7,474 bases of DNA from Candidatus Brevefilum sp. (GTDB taxonomy: Bacteria; Chloroflexota; Anaerolineae; Anaerolineales; Anaerolineaceae): NCBI GenBank assembly GCA_007119455.1, contig SKPR01000213.1, forward strand, positions 1 through 7,474, written 5' to 3'. The translations under genes were made by a program, and so were the position numbers. The notes beneath the pieces are model-generated. The model was not told where the DNA came from. It was given only the letters and a program-made list of their open reading frames with translations, and did no database searches. Shown here one piece after another: positions 1 through 5,844 of this stretch. The first letter of the stretch is position 1. Each line of letters opens with the position of its first letter.

Positions 1-171
1 ACCCTGGTAGCACGGGGTCAGACTTATCGCCAGGTAGCGGCCACATTGAACATCAGCGAGCGCACAGTCAAATATCATATGGGGGAGATCCTGGACTGCC
101 TGCACCTGGAGAACCGAGCCCAGGTTATTACCTATGCTGCCCGCAGGGGATTGACGCGTATGGATGAATAG
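1..171 (+). CDS. LuxR/NarL-family transcriptional regulator, C-terminal HTH (5' partial)
   Basis: The frame is open from the first base to a TAG at 169-171 and gives 56 residues, so the N-terminus lies outside the window. The visible part is a GerE/LuxR-type DNA-binding domain: a helix with LVARGQTYRQVAATL, the turn NISERTVKYHM, whose recognition helix carries the family's T-V-K-x-H pattern, then a last helix with ENRAQVITYAARRGL, where family members usually read '(V)xNRTQAVxxAxxxGL'. Such domains bind promoter DNA as dimers, and in NarL/FixJ members are released by phosphorylation of an N-terminal receiver. Whether this protein carries a receiver, PAS or GAF domain cannot be seen. It ends about 390 bases before the next gene on the same strand, so shared transcription is uncertain, but it is a plausible regulator of the neighbouring surface-protein cluster. 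Confidence 0.87.
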   Translation, partial: TLVARGQTYRQVAATLNISERTVKYHMGEILDCLHLENRAQVITYAARRGLTRMDE

Positions 172-242
172 TTTGTGGCCGGTAGCTCATGGCTGAAACC
201 TCAAAGTTGATAGCTGAACGTTTGTTGTAAGCGGACCTGTAG

Positions 243-267
243 GGTGCGGTTCGAAAGTGAACGCACC
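243..267 (+). terminator. Hairpin, possible terminator of the LuxR-type gene
   Basis: GGTGCG at 243-248 pairs with CGCACC at 262-267. After one bulged G, TTC at 250-252 pairs with GAA at 259-261, leaving a 6-base loop (GAAAGT). That is a 9-bp stem with a single bulge, starting about 70 bases after the regulator's stop codon. No T-run follows directly, only an AT-rich ACTTAAATTT from about 274. It could be a weak intrinsic terminator, a Rho-assisted site or mRNA 3'-end protection. Confidence 0.35.
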
Positions 268-400
268 GCTTGCTACTTAAATTTAACAACAATCCGATCC
301 ACTCACCAGTAGTTTATTAATATCTACATGGACCAGTAGGATGCGCACAAAATAGTTGCATAGCCTACGAGGGCACTAACGGTGGCAGGGAGTTCTTAGA

Positions 401-449
401 CCATTCACCATTCTCCATTCTCCATTCTCCATTCTCCATTCACCATCCT
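401..449 (+). repeat. Tandem heptamer array, seven units of CCATTCT/CCATTCA
   Basis: Seven contiguous 7-base units read directly: CCATTCA (401-407), four copies of CCATTCT (408-435), CCATTCA (436-442) and a degenerate CCATCCT (443-449). The four central units are identical. The array sits 109 bases upstream of the chosen start of the receiver-like gene, within range of promoter or 5' leader effects. A heptamer repeat outside a reading frame can change length by slipped-strand replication without frameshifting a protein. No function is demonstrated. Confidence 0.9.
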
Positions 450-557
450 CATAATTACTAAACTTGTACTTTTTTTTATACCAGACTGTCCTTTCAGACA
501 TTCTCTTAGGGACATATTTTTTGTATGCTGGATTCATCCACAGGAAAGAGGCACAGG

Positions 558-944
558 ATGGCCGCCAAAAAATGCGTGCTGGTTTATGGAAGGTCTTTGA
601 ATCTAGCCGGCCTTGCTGCCTGCCTCAAGCTGGATGCCAGCCTGGATGTCAGGTTATTGAACCCTCACCAACCTGATGCAAGAGAAAGGTTGGATGTAAT
701 TAACCCTGAGACCATCATCTATGACCTGACCGATCCGCCCACGGACCTGGACCTGACTCTGCTGGGCGAACGGCCCGGCACTCAATTAATTGGTGTGGAC
801 CCTTCCAGCGATGATGTGCTGGTATTGACGGGCAAGCGCAGGCGCGCCGTGACGATGCGAGAACTGGCTGGGCTGGTGGCTGCCAATGGTAGATATTCCA
901 CCGAACCGGACAATGAAGCAGGAGGTGTAATTGAAGCGAAGTAA
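558..944 (+). CDS. Receiver-like (degenerate REC fold) hypothetical protein
   Basis: A 128-residue cytoplasmic protein with no signal peptide. The ATG at 558 is preferred over the in-frame ATG at 525 because a purine-rich GGAAAGAGG (543-551) lies 6 bases upstream, while 525 has no Shine-Dalgarno. I do not recognise a named family. Its pattern resembles a response-regulator receiver: beta strand KKCVLVYG (residues 4-11), helix AGLAACLKL (17-25), strand DVRLL (30-34), strand TIIYDL (52-57) with Asp56 where a receiver carries its phospho-acceptor, and strand QLIGVD (76-81). However, the acidic pair that normally follows the first strand is replaced by Tyr10-Gly11-Arg12, so Mg-dependent phosphorylation looks unlikely. 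The tail holds a basic KRRRAVTMREL (93-103). It lies 87 bases before the large surface-protein gene on the same strand and is probably co-transcribed. The gene call is fairly firm; the receiver assignment is inference. Confidence 0.75.
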   Translation: MAAKKCVLVYGRSLNLAGLAACLKLDASLDVRLLNPHQPDARERLDVINPETIIYDLTDPPTDLDLTLLGERPGTQLIGVDPSSDDVLVLTGKRRRAVTMRELAGLVAANGRYSTEPDNEAGGVIEAK

Positions 945-1035
945 AAAACGAAGAAATGGGCTGTCTAAAAAACACAGCCACAACCTTTACCCTGTAAGAA
1001 CAATTAGAAGCAATATAAAAGGAGACATAAAATGA
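931..1035 (+). CDS. Candidate small basic peptide (34 aa), TTG start
   Basis: An open frame of 34 codons starts at TTG 931. A strong Shine-Dalgarno, GGAGG at 921-925, lies 5 bases upstream. It overlaps the last 14 bases of the receiver-like gene, and its TGA (1033-1035) overlaps the start of the surface-protein gene as ATGA (1032-1035), the classical geometry of translational coupling. The peptide starts MKRSKKRRNGLSKKHSH and ends NIKGDIK. It has 12 Lys/Arg, 2 His and one acidic residue, and no hydrophobic segment. It could be a leader peptide that couples translation, or a small nucleic-acid- or membrane-binding peptide. Against it: the AT-rich spacer would give a Lys-rich translation by chance, the GGAGGT also encodes Gly-Gly of the previous gene, and the start is not ATG. 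It resembles no family I know. Confidence 0.33.
   Translation: MKRSKKRRNGLSKKHSHNLYPVRTIRSNIKGDIK
959..979 (+). other. Small inverted repeat in the leader of the surface-protein gene
   Basis: GGCTGT (959-964) and ACAGCC (974-979) form a perfect 6-bp stem with a 9-base A-rich loop, between the receiver-like gene and the start of the large surface protein. No T-run follows, so it is not a convincing terminator. It could be a weak mRNA structure or a protein-binding palindrome, or chance. Confidence 0.25.
1019..1024 (+). promoter_or_regulatory. Ribosome binding site of the surface-protein gene
   Basis: AAGGAG at 1019-1024 lies 7 bases before the ATG at 1032. It fixes the start of the 1202-residue protein, whose first residues are a typical signal peptide. 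Confidence 0.85.
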
Positions 1036-4000
1036 AACGGCTCATTTATTTATTCATGTCAGTCATACTCCTGACCGGCTTGTTGCCCCCACAAACAGCT
1101 GTGGTCCAAGCCTGCTCCCCGAATGTTGTGGTGTTAAATAATGCTGACAGTGGGGCAGGTTCATTACGGCAAGCGCTATTGGATGTGTGCGCTGATGGGA
1201 CAATCACATTTGACGCGAGCCTATCAGGGACACAAATTACCCTCACCTCACAGTTAACCGTCGATAAAAACGTGACCATCGATGGATCGGCACTGGCTGC
1301 GATGGTGACTATTAGTGGTGAAGAAACAGTCCGAGTATTATTCATTGATGGCGATTACGCAGTAACCCTGGATCGTTTAATCATCGCAGATGGCAAATCC
1401 GTAGATGGTGAAAATGACTCCGGTGGGGGCATAAAAAATGATGGGGGCACCCTGACAGTCGTGAACAGTGTCCTTTCCAATAATTATGCGATTTGGTCAG
1501 GAGGGGGAATACATAATAATGGTGTAATGACCCTGATAAACAGCATCATTGAATTTAATTATGCACATGGTGCAGCCGGTGGGGGGATCCACAACACCAT
1601 ATCAGGGATTCTAACGGTGATCGACAGTAGCTTCATAGAAAACACTGCCTCACAGGGAGGTGGATTAGTCAATGATGGCCAGTTGACTCTATCAGGCAGT
1701 ACGCTGAAGGGAAATACGGCCGGATTGGGTGGTGGAATTTATAATTTTGGAACAGCTATCATTGCCAATGCCACATTCACAGAGAACGAAGCTGGCGTAG
1801 GTAGTGCTATTTACACATTTGGAACGGTGTCCCTGCTTAACAGTACATTTTCGGGTAATACTGGATCGCATACTTTGATAAATAACGGGAACAGTGCAGA
1901 GTTAACCATCATTAACACAATCATACATCACCCTGAATGGTTATGGGGTTGTGCTAATGACAATAATGGCACAATTATTGAATCTAAAAATAACCTGATC
2001 GGCTTCGGGAATTGTGGCGATCACACAAATAATGCAGATCCCATGCTGGCAGCCCTTGCAGACAACGGCGGACCGACCTGGACGATGGCATTATTGGAAG
2101 GTTCACCCGCTATCGATGCCGGTGATGGCGAAATCTGTTCTGGTGAGCTGATCGGCGGCGTGGATCAACGCGGGATTGCACGCCCGCAGGGATCAGCATG
2201 CGATATTGGCGCGTATGAATATGAAGGTGTTGAATCGCCGACACTGGTTGTTAATTCAATAAATGACAATGACGATGGCGTCTGTAATGAAACGCACTGC
2301 AGCCTGCGCGAAGCTGTCAAATATGCCAATAACGGTGACACGATTACTTTCGATCTTGACTTCCCGACTGAGATTGTTTTGGGTTGGCGAATCCGGATTG
2401 ATAAAGACCTGACGATCATTGGCCCAGGTGCTCATTTGCTGGCTGTCAGTGGTAATGAGGTTGACCATGAACCGATATGGGATACGGAGGATTCCGGTCA
2501 AGGTGGTGTTTTTTGGGTGCAGGGCCAGTATGCCCCTTCCAACGGAAGCCTGCTGCCGATCGAGGTGAGCATTTCAGGGTTAACAATCAAGGATGGCCGC
2601 GCACGTGAAGGTGGTGGAATATATAACCATTCATTAAGCACACTGGTGATGACCGACTGTGTAATTGGTCCCAATAATGTTGTTACAGAGGCCGGGGGCG
2701 GGATTTCAAATAAGTATGGCATCGTGATTTTGGAACGTTGTGCAGTCGAAGGCAATCACGGCACCGGCTCAATTGGCGGCGCAGGCATTTTCACCGCCAA
2801 CGGTGGTGAAACAACGCTAATTAATTCAACCGTAAGCGGAAATGTAACCAACAACTTAGGCGGCGGAATCCTGGCTTTTTATGGTGGTACCGTCAACCTA
2901 ATCCATTCAACCATCACCGGTAATAGGGCCAATGATAATGAAGATTCCTCTGGTGGCGCCGGTGGTGTTTTTATTCAAGGTCCCTTGTATTCTGTTCCTG
3001 GGGGTGAAGTAGTTATCCACAACAGCATTATTGCAGGTAATCTTGATAAATCAGCCGATAATATTCGACCGGATGTCTTCGGTGCATTTACCTCGCAGGG
3101 CGGTAATCTGATAGGTGATGGCACCGGTTCAACAGGCTGGATCGAAGATGATGATATTAAAGATGATGATTTGGTCGGTGACGATTCTGAGCCAATTGAC
3201 CCCAAACTGGGCAGCCTGGATACGAACGCTCCCGGAACCACACCCACCCACGCCCTGCTGGTTGGCAGCCCGGCAATCGACACGGTTGAGTGCGCTGAAG
3301 GTGTGACGGTGGATCAGCGCGGCATTACACGCCCGCAGGGATCAGCATGCGATATTGGCGCCTTCGAACTGGAATCAACGGAAAGTTTTGGCGAGCTGAA
3401 GATCAGTAAAGTCTTTGACCCGCTGACCTCTGGTTTCATCGGAAACTTCACGATCCACTATAACTGCGGCACAGCTCATACAGGTACGGTGGTGGTTGGT
3501 GCGGGCCAATCACAGACGATTACCGGCATCCCGACTGGAACCCAATGTACGGTGACGGAACCTGTCTTGCCAACAGCACCTGCAGGCTGGACCTTTGGGA
3601 CACCTACTTTCAACCCGGCAAATGGTACCGTCACCATCAGTGGGACAACCGCCGAGGTGACTGTAACCAACACGATCAGCCGAGACTCGGGCTCGTTAAA
3701 GATCAGTAAAGTCTTTGAGGCTGGAGACTCCGGCTTCACCGGCACCTTTACGATTGAATTCGACTGCACGGACGGCACAAATGGATACTTTTATCCTTCT
3801 TCTTTGTTTAGAACAATAACATACAGCAACATCCCGGCTGGGACAGAATGTACGGTGACCGAAAAGACATTGCCAGAAGCGCCTGAGGGATGGACCTTTG
3901 GAAACCCGACCTACGACCCGTCAGATGGCAATGTCACAATAATTAGTGGAGAGACTGCTGAGGTGACCATCACCAATACGATCAGCCGTGACACGGGCTC

Positions 4001-4640
4001 GTTGAAGATCAACAAGGTCTTTGACGCAGGAGCATCTGGCTTTGATGGCGAGTTCACAATCCATTACAACTGCGGCGTAGGGCATACCGATACGGTGTCG
4101 CTTGAGGCAGGGGCATCGACGACGGTCAGCAGCATCCCGACTGGGACAGAATGTACGGTGACGGAACCTGTCTTGCCAACAGCACCAGCAGGCTGGACCT
4201 TTGGAACCCCAACATTCAACCCGGTAGATGGTGCCGTCACCATCATCAGTGGGACGACCGCCGAGGTGACTGTAACCAACACGATCAGCCAGGATCTGCC
4301 AGAACTGGGCGAGCTGAAGATCAGCAAAGTCTTTGACCCGCTGACCTCTGGTTTCATCGGAAACTTCACGATCCACTATAACTGCGGCACAGCCCATACA
4401 GGTACGGTGGTGGTTGGTGCGGGCCAATCACAGACGATTACCGGCATCCCAACTGGAACCCAATGTACGGTGACGGAACCTGTCTTGCCAACAGCACCAG
4501 CAGGCTGGATCTTTGGAACCCCAACTTTCAACCCGATAAATGGTACCGTCACAATCAGTGGGACGACCGCCGAGGTGACTGTAACCAATTTGATCAGTAA
4601 GGATATTTTTATCATCATTTTTCCATTGTTCTTCAAATAA
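1032..4640 (+). CDS. Large secreted surface protein: two beta-helix / choice-of-anchor-Q modules plus four DUF5979-like repeats
   Basis: A 1202-residue exported protein. Residues 1-27 form a Sec signal peptide (KR, then a hydrophobic core from residue 4 to 18, cleavage likely after VQA). Module 1 (about 30-399) opens with a degenerate CSLREA-like segment (SLRQA at 44-48), then parallel beta-helix coils rich in GGGI.N turns and 'L.NS....N' ladders, and closes with NGGPTWT (345-351) and GVDQRGIARPQG (376-387), the 'choice-of-anchor Q' type of ending. Module 2 (about 402-783) repeats the plan with a true CSLREA at 423-428 and VDQRGITRPQG (760-770). Four DUF5979-like beta-sandwich repeats start at residues 787, 887, 989 and 1093, each with a Cys pair (812 and 839 in the first) that could form a disulfide. 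The C-terminus is short, hydrophobic and ends in Lys, with no LPXTG. Families of this design are cell-surface or extracellular proteins proposed to act in adhesion or polysaccharide contact. No catalytic residues are recognisable, so ligand and function are unknown. Domain names are from memory of motifs, not from a search. Confidence 0.96.
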   Translation: MKRLIYLFMSVILLTGLLPPQTAVVQACSPNVVVLNNADSGAGSLRQALLDVCADGTITFDASLSGTQITLTSQLTVDKNVTIDGSALAAMVTISGEETVRVLFIDGDYAVTLDRLIIADGKSVDGENDSGGGIKNDGGTLTVVNSVLSNNYAIWSGGGIHNNGVMTLINSIIEFNYAHGAAGGGIHNTISGILTVIDSSFIENTASQGGGLVNDGQLTLSGSTLKGNTAGLGGGIYNFGTAIIANATFTENEAGVGSAIYTFGTVSLLNSTFSGNTGSHTLINNGNSAELTIINTIIHHPEWLWGCANDNNGTIIESKNNLIGFGNCGDHTNNADPMLAALADNGGPTWTMALLEGSPAIDAGDGEICSGELIGGVDQRGIARPQGSACDIGAYEYEGVESPTLVVNSINDNDDGVCNETHCSLREAVKYANNGDTITFDLDFPTEIVLGWRIRIDKDLTIIGPGAHLLAVSGNEVDHEPIWDTEDSGQGGVFWVQGQYAPSNGSLLPIEVSISGLTIKDGRAREGGGIYNHSLSTLVMTDCVIGPNNVVTEAGGGISNKYGIVILERCAVEGNHGTGSIGGAGIFTANGGETTLINSTVSGNVTNNLGGGILAFYGGTVNLIHSTITGNRANDNEDSSGGAGGVFIQGPLYSVPGGEVVIHNSIIAGNLDKSADNIRPDVFGAFTSQGGNLIGDGTGSTGWIEDDDIKDDDLVGDDSEPIDPKLGSLDTNAPGTTPTHALLVGSPAIDTVECAEGVTVDQRGITRPQGSACDIGAFELESTESFGELKISKVFDPLTSGFIGNFTIHYNCGTAHTGTVVVGAGQSQTITGIPTGTQCTVTEPVLPTAPAGWTFGTPTFNPANGTVTISGTTAEVTVTNTISRDSGSLKISKVFEAGDSGFTGTFTIEFDCTDGTNGYFYPSSLFRTITYSNIPAGTECTVTEKTLPEAPEGWTFGNPTYDPSDGNVTIISGETAEVTITNTISRDTGSLKINKVFDAGASGFDGEFTIHYNCGVGHTDTVSLEAGASTTVSSIPTGTECTVTEPVLPTAPAGWTFGTPTFNPVDGAVTIISGTTAEVTVTNTISQDLPELGELKISKVFDPLTSGFIGNFTIHYNCGTAHTGTVVVGAGQSQTITGIPTGTQCTVTEPVLPTAPAGWIFGTPTFNPINGTVTISGTTAEVTVTNLISKDIFIIIFPLFFK
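2179..2212 (+). repeat. Copy A of a 34-base exact direct repeat (anchor-Q motif)
   Basis: These 34 bases are identical to 3328-3361. They encode the ARPQGSACDIGA core that closes beta-helix module 1. Flanking identity continues upstream with only three differences over the preceding 19 bases, which argues for duplication or gene conversion between modules rather than convergence. Confidence 0.9.
3328..3361 (+). repeat. Copy B of a 34-base exact direct repeat (anchor-Q motif)
   Basis: The second copy of the 34-base identity at 2179-2212, 1149 bases downstream. It encodes the TRPQGSACDIGA core at the end of beta-helix module 2, directly before the DUF5979-like repeats. Confidence 0.9.
3390..4598 (+). 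repeat. Four in-frame DUF5979-like domain repeats of about 300 bases
   Basis: Units begin at 3390, 3690, 3996 and 4308, each opening with G-(E/S)-L-K-I-(S/N)-K-V-F and closing with AEVT(V/I)TN. By hand alignment, unit 1 (3390-3680) and unit 4 (4308-4598) differ at about 16 of 291 bases, and only 3 of these fall in the first 189 bases. Unit 4 then matches unit 3 better around the GWxFGTPTF stretch. Unit 2 is the most divergent, with an unrelated, more AT-rich middle at about 3770-3835. The pattern indicates recent duplication with exchange between units. Confidence 0.93.
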
Positions 4641-4678
4641 GGTCAGGTTATTATGATCACCCTGCCGTGAAAAAATGA

Positions 4679-4819
4679 GAAAAACGTCTGCTGGAACTAT
4701 TAATAACACAAATCGGTTGGTTTGATGTGACTCAGGACGATCTGATCTTGAATCAAGCGTGTGAAAATCTAACAGCTGCGGGGCAACCAGGGTTGGTCGC
4801 CCCGCTGATTAGCCTTTAA
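4679..4819 (+). pseudogene. Possible start-less remnant of a protein-coding gene (46 codons)
   Basis: Directly after an in-frame TGA (4676-4678), the frame stays open for 46 codons to a TAA at 4817-4819. The translation looks protein-like rather than random: LLELLITQIGWFDVTQDDL, then NQACENLTAAGQPGLVAPLISL-type composition with alternating hydrophobics and few rare residues. There is no ATG, GTG or TTG with a ribosome binding site near its beginning, so it is probably not translated as it stands. It could be the 3' remnant of a gene disrupted when the surface-protein cluster was inserted or rearranged. I cannot assign a family, and chance remains possible for so short a frame. Confidence 0.25.
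4778..4805. terminator. Hairpin between convergent genes, possible bidirectional terminator
   Basis: GCGGGGC (4778-4784) pairs with GCCCCGC (4799-4805), and after one A-C mismatch ACCA? continues as AACC-type pairing: bases 4786-4789 with 4794-4797, leaving a 4-base loop. That is 11 pairs with one mismatch and a GC-rich base. It lies between the stop of the surface-protein gene (4640) and the stop of holA (4826). Flanks are only moderately T-rich on either strand (GATTTT about 10 bases beyond on the minus strand). It overlaps the candidate gene remnant, so it could instead be an accident of coding sequence. Confidence 0.4.
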
Positions 4820-4825
4820 ATTATC

Positions 4826-5836
4826 TTATAATGCCAGTTCTGCAATCAGCACATCCAGGGCGATATCCCCCGGCATTCCCCCGGTCTTCATATCCAGGTC
4901 GATCTCAAGCAATCGATGATAGATCTTCTCCAATTGACCCATATCAAACTGGCCAGCTTGCACACTCACTTTCTGAGCGACAAAGGGATGCTGCCCCAGT
5001 AGCCTGGCAACTTCCTGCGGATTTCCCCCTGCATCAAGGATTTCTCGTGCCTGGAGGATCAACCTGAACTGACGGACAACCATTCCGAAGAGCGGAATCA
5101 GATCCATCTCTTCCAGCAAAAGATGTAACATATTCAAAGCCTGCTGGCCATTGCGTGATCCAATTGCATCAACCAGGGTAAAAATATCACTCTGGTGCTC
5201 CTGATGCGTCAGCCGGCGGACATCATCATCGTCCACCGGCCGTTCAAAATTAACATAAGTCAGCAGTTTGGTAATTTCCTGTGCGGCCCGCTGGGTATTG
5301 TTGCCGACGTATTCAATCAGAGTCTTCACAGCCATAGGCGTAAAACTGCCCCCGCATTCTGCAGCCTTTTGACGAACCCAGTTCCCCATTTCATATTCTG
5401 TTGGCAGTCTGCAATCCATCACCAGGGCCCGTGATTCAGGCTGCCTGGCCCACTGAATCAGCCAGTGCTTCTCAGGAGTCGATTCCCAGCCCTTTTTATA
5501 ATGTTTTGAATCCGGGATAACCAAAACCAGGGCTGTTGTTTGGGGGAGGGAGGCCAGCAATTCAAGAAAATCCTGACGTTCGTTTTGTTTGCCACGGCCA
5601 GCAAAGGGTTGCAGGGCATCTTCAAGGATGACCAAACGCCGGTCTGTTAAAAATGGCATGGCCAGCGCTGCTGTCCTTAAGTCGTTGAGGTTGGTCACCT
5701 TACCTGCCAGACGGGTGGTGTTCATTTCCGCCATATCAGGGTTGCCAAGTTTTTGGTAAAACTTGTTAATTTGCGATTCAATCTCAACCCTGTCGTCACC
5801 CCTCAGAATATAAACAACCGGCTTTACATCAGGCAT
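4826..5836 (-). CDS. holA: DNA polymerase III subunit delta
   Basis: A 336-residue protein of normal length for HolA. Delta is the wrench of the clamp loader: it opens the beta sliding clamp and works with gamma/tau and delta-prime to load it on primed DNA. The N-terminus VVYILRGDD (residues 7-15) matches the family's opening strand and 'G-(E/D)-(E/D)' turn. LTDRRLVILED follows as the beta-strand and acidic segment characteristic of domain I. The C-terminal collar domain shows FTLVDAIG, then LGQHPFVAQK (280-289) and DLDMKTGG (313-320), the most conserved signatures of bacterial delta. As expected for delta there is no Walker A motif. The start ATG lies 8 bases after the stop of the DUF6391-like gene, whose last codons supply a G-rich ribosome binding site, so the two are probably co-transcribed and coupled. 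The end is convergent with the surface-protein gene. Confidence 0.95.
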   Translation of the reverse strand: MPDVKPVVYILRGDDRVEIESQINKFYQKLGNPDMAEMNTTRLAGKVTNLNDLRTAALAMPFLTDRRLVILEDALQPFAGRGKQNERQDFLELLASLPQTTALVLVIPDSKHYKKGWESTPEKHWLIQWARQPESRALVMDCRLPTEYEMGNWVRQKAAECGGSFTPMAVKTLIEYVGNNTQRAAQEITKLLTYVNFERPVDDDDVRRLTHQEHQSDIFTLVDAIGSRNGQQALNMLHLLLEEMDLIPLFGMVVRQFRLILQAREILDAGGNPQEVARLLGQHPFVAQKVSVQAGQFDMGQLEKIYHRLLEIDLDMKTGGMPGDIALDVLIAELAL

Positions 5837-5844
5837 AGGTCTGA

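Larger units (their letters stand above)
172..557. other. Intergenic region without a convincing gene
   Basis: This stretch lies between the regulator tail and the receiver-like gene. It holds a hairpin at 243-267, the octamer ACCAGTAG twice (305-312 and 331-338), the heptamer array at 401-449, and an AT-rich, T-tracted segment at about 450-522. I see no clean -35/-10 pair. The best -10-like words are TTATAC at 476-481 and TATTTT at 515-520, both with poor -35 partners. The promoter of the downstream cluster is presumably here but is not pinned down. Confidence 0.6.

Noticed and set aside
401..449. Repeat array considered as a CRISPR
   Set aside because: The units are 7 bases with no spacers, so it is a simple tandem repeat.
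525..557. Earlier ATG (525) as start of the receiver-like gene
   Set aside because: There is no ribosome binding site before it, whereas 558 has a purine-rich one at good spacing and removes a disordered leader.
464..676. A 70-codon plus-strand frame overlapping the start of the receiver-like gene
   Set aside because: It has no Shine-Dalgarno, low protein character, and a better-supported gene in another frame covers most of it.
1032..1121. Lipoprotein signal peptide (Cys28 after VQA)
   Set aside because: Gln at position -2 does not fit a normal lipobox. Standard signal peptidase I cleavage after VQA is more likely, though lipidation is not strictly excluded.
3921..4427. A 168-codon minus-strand open frame inside the surface-protein gene, and similar ones at 2975-3283, 3476-3778 and 4064-4369
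   Set aside because: They are antisense shadows of the repeats. Their translations repeat because the sense strand repeats, and they lack ribosome binding sites and plausible protein character.
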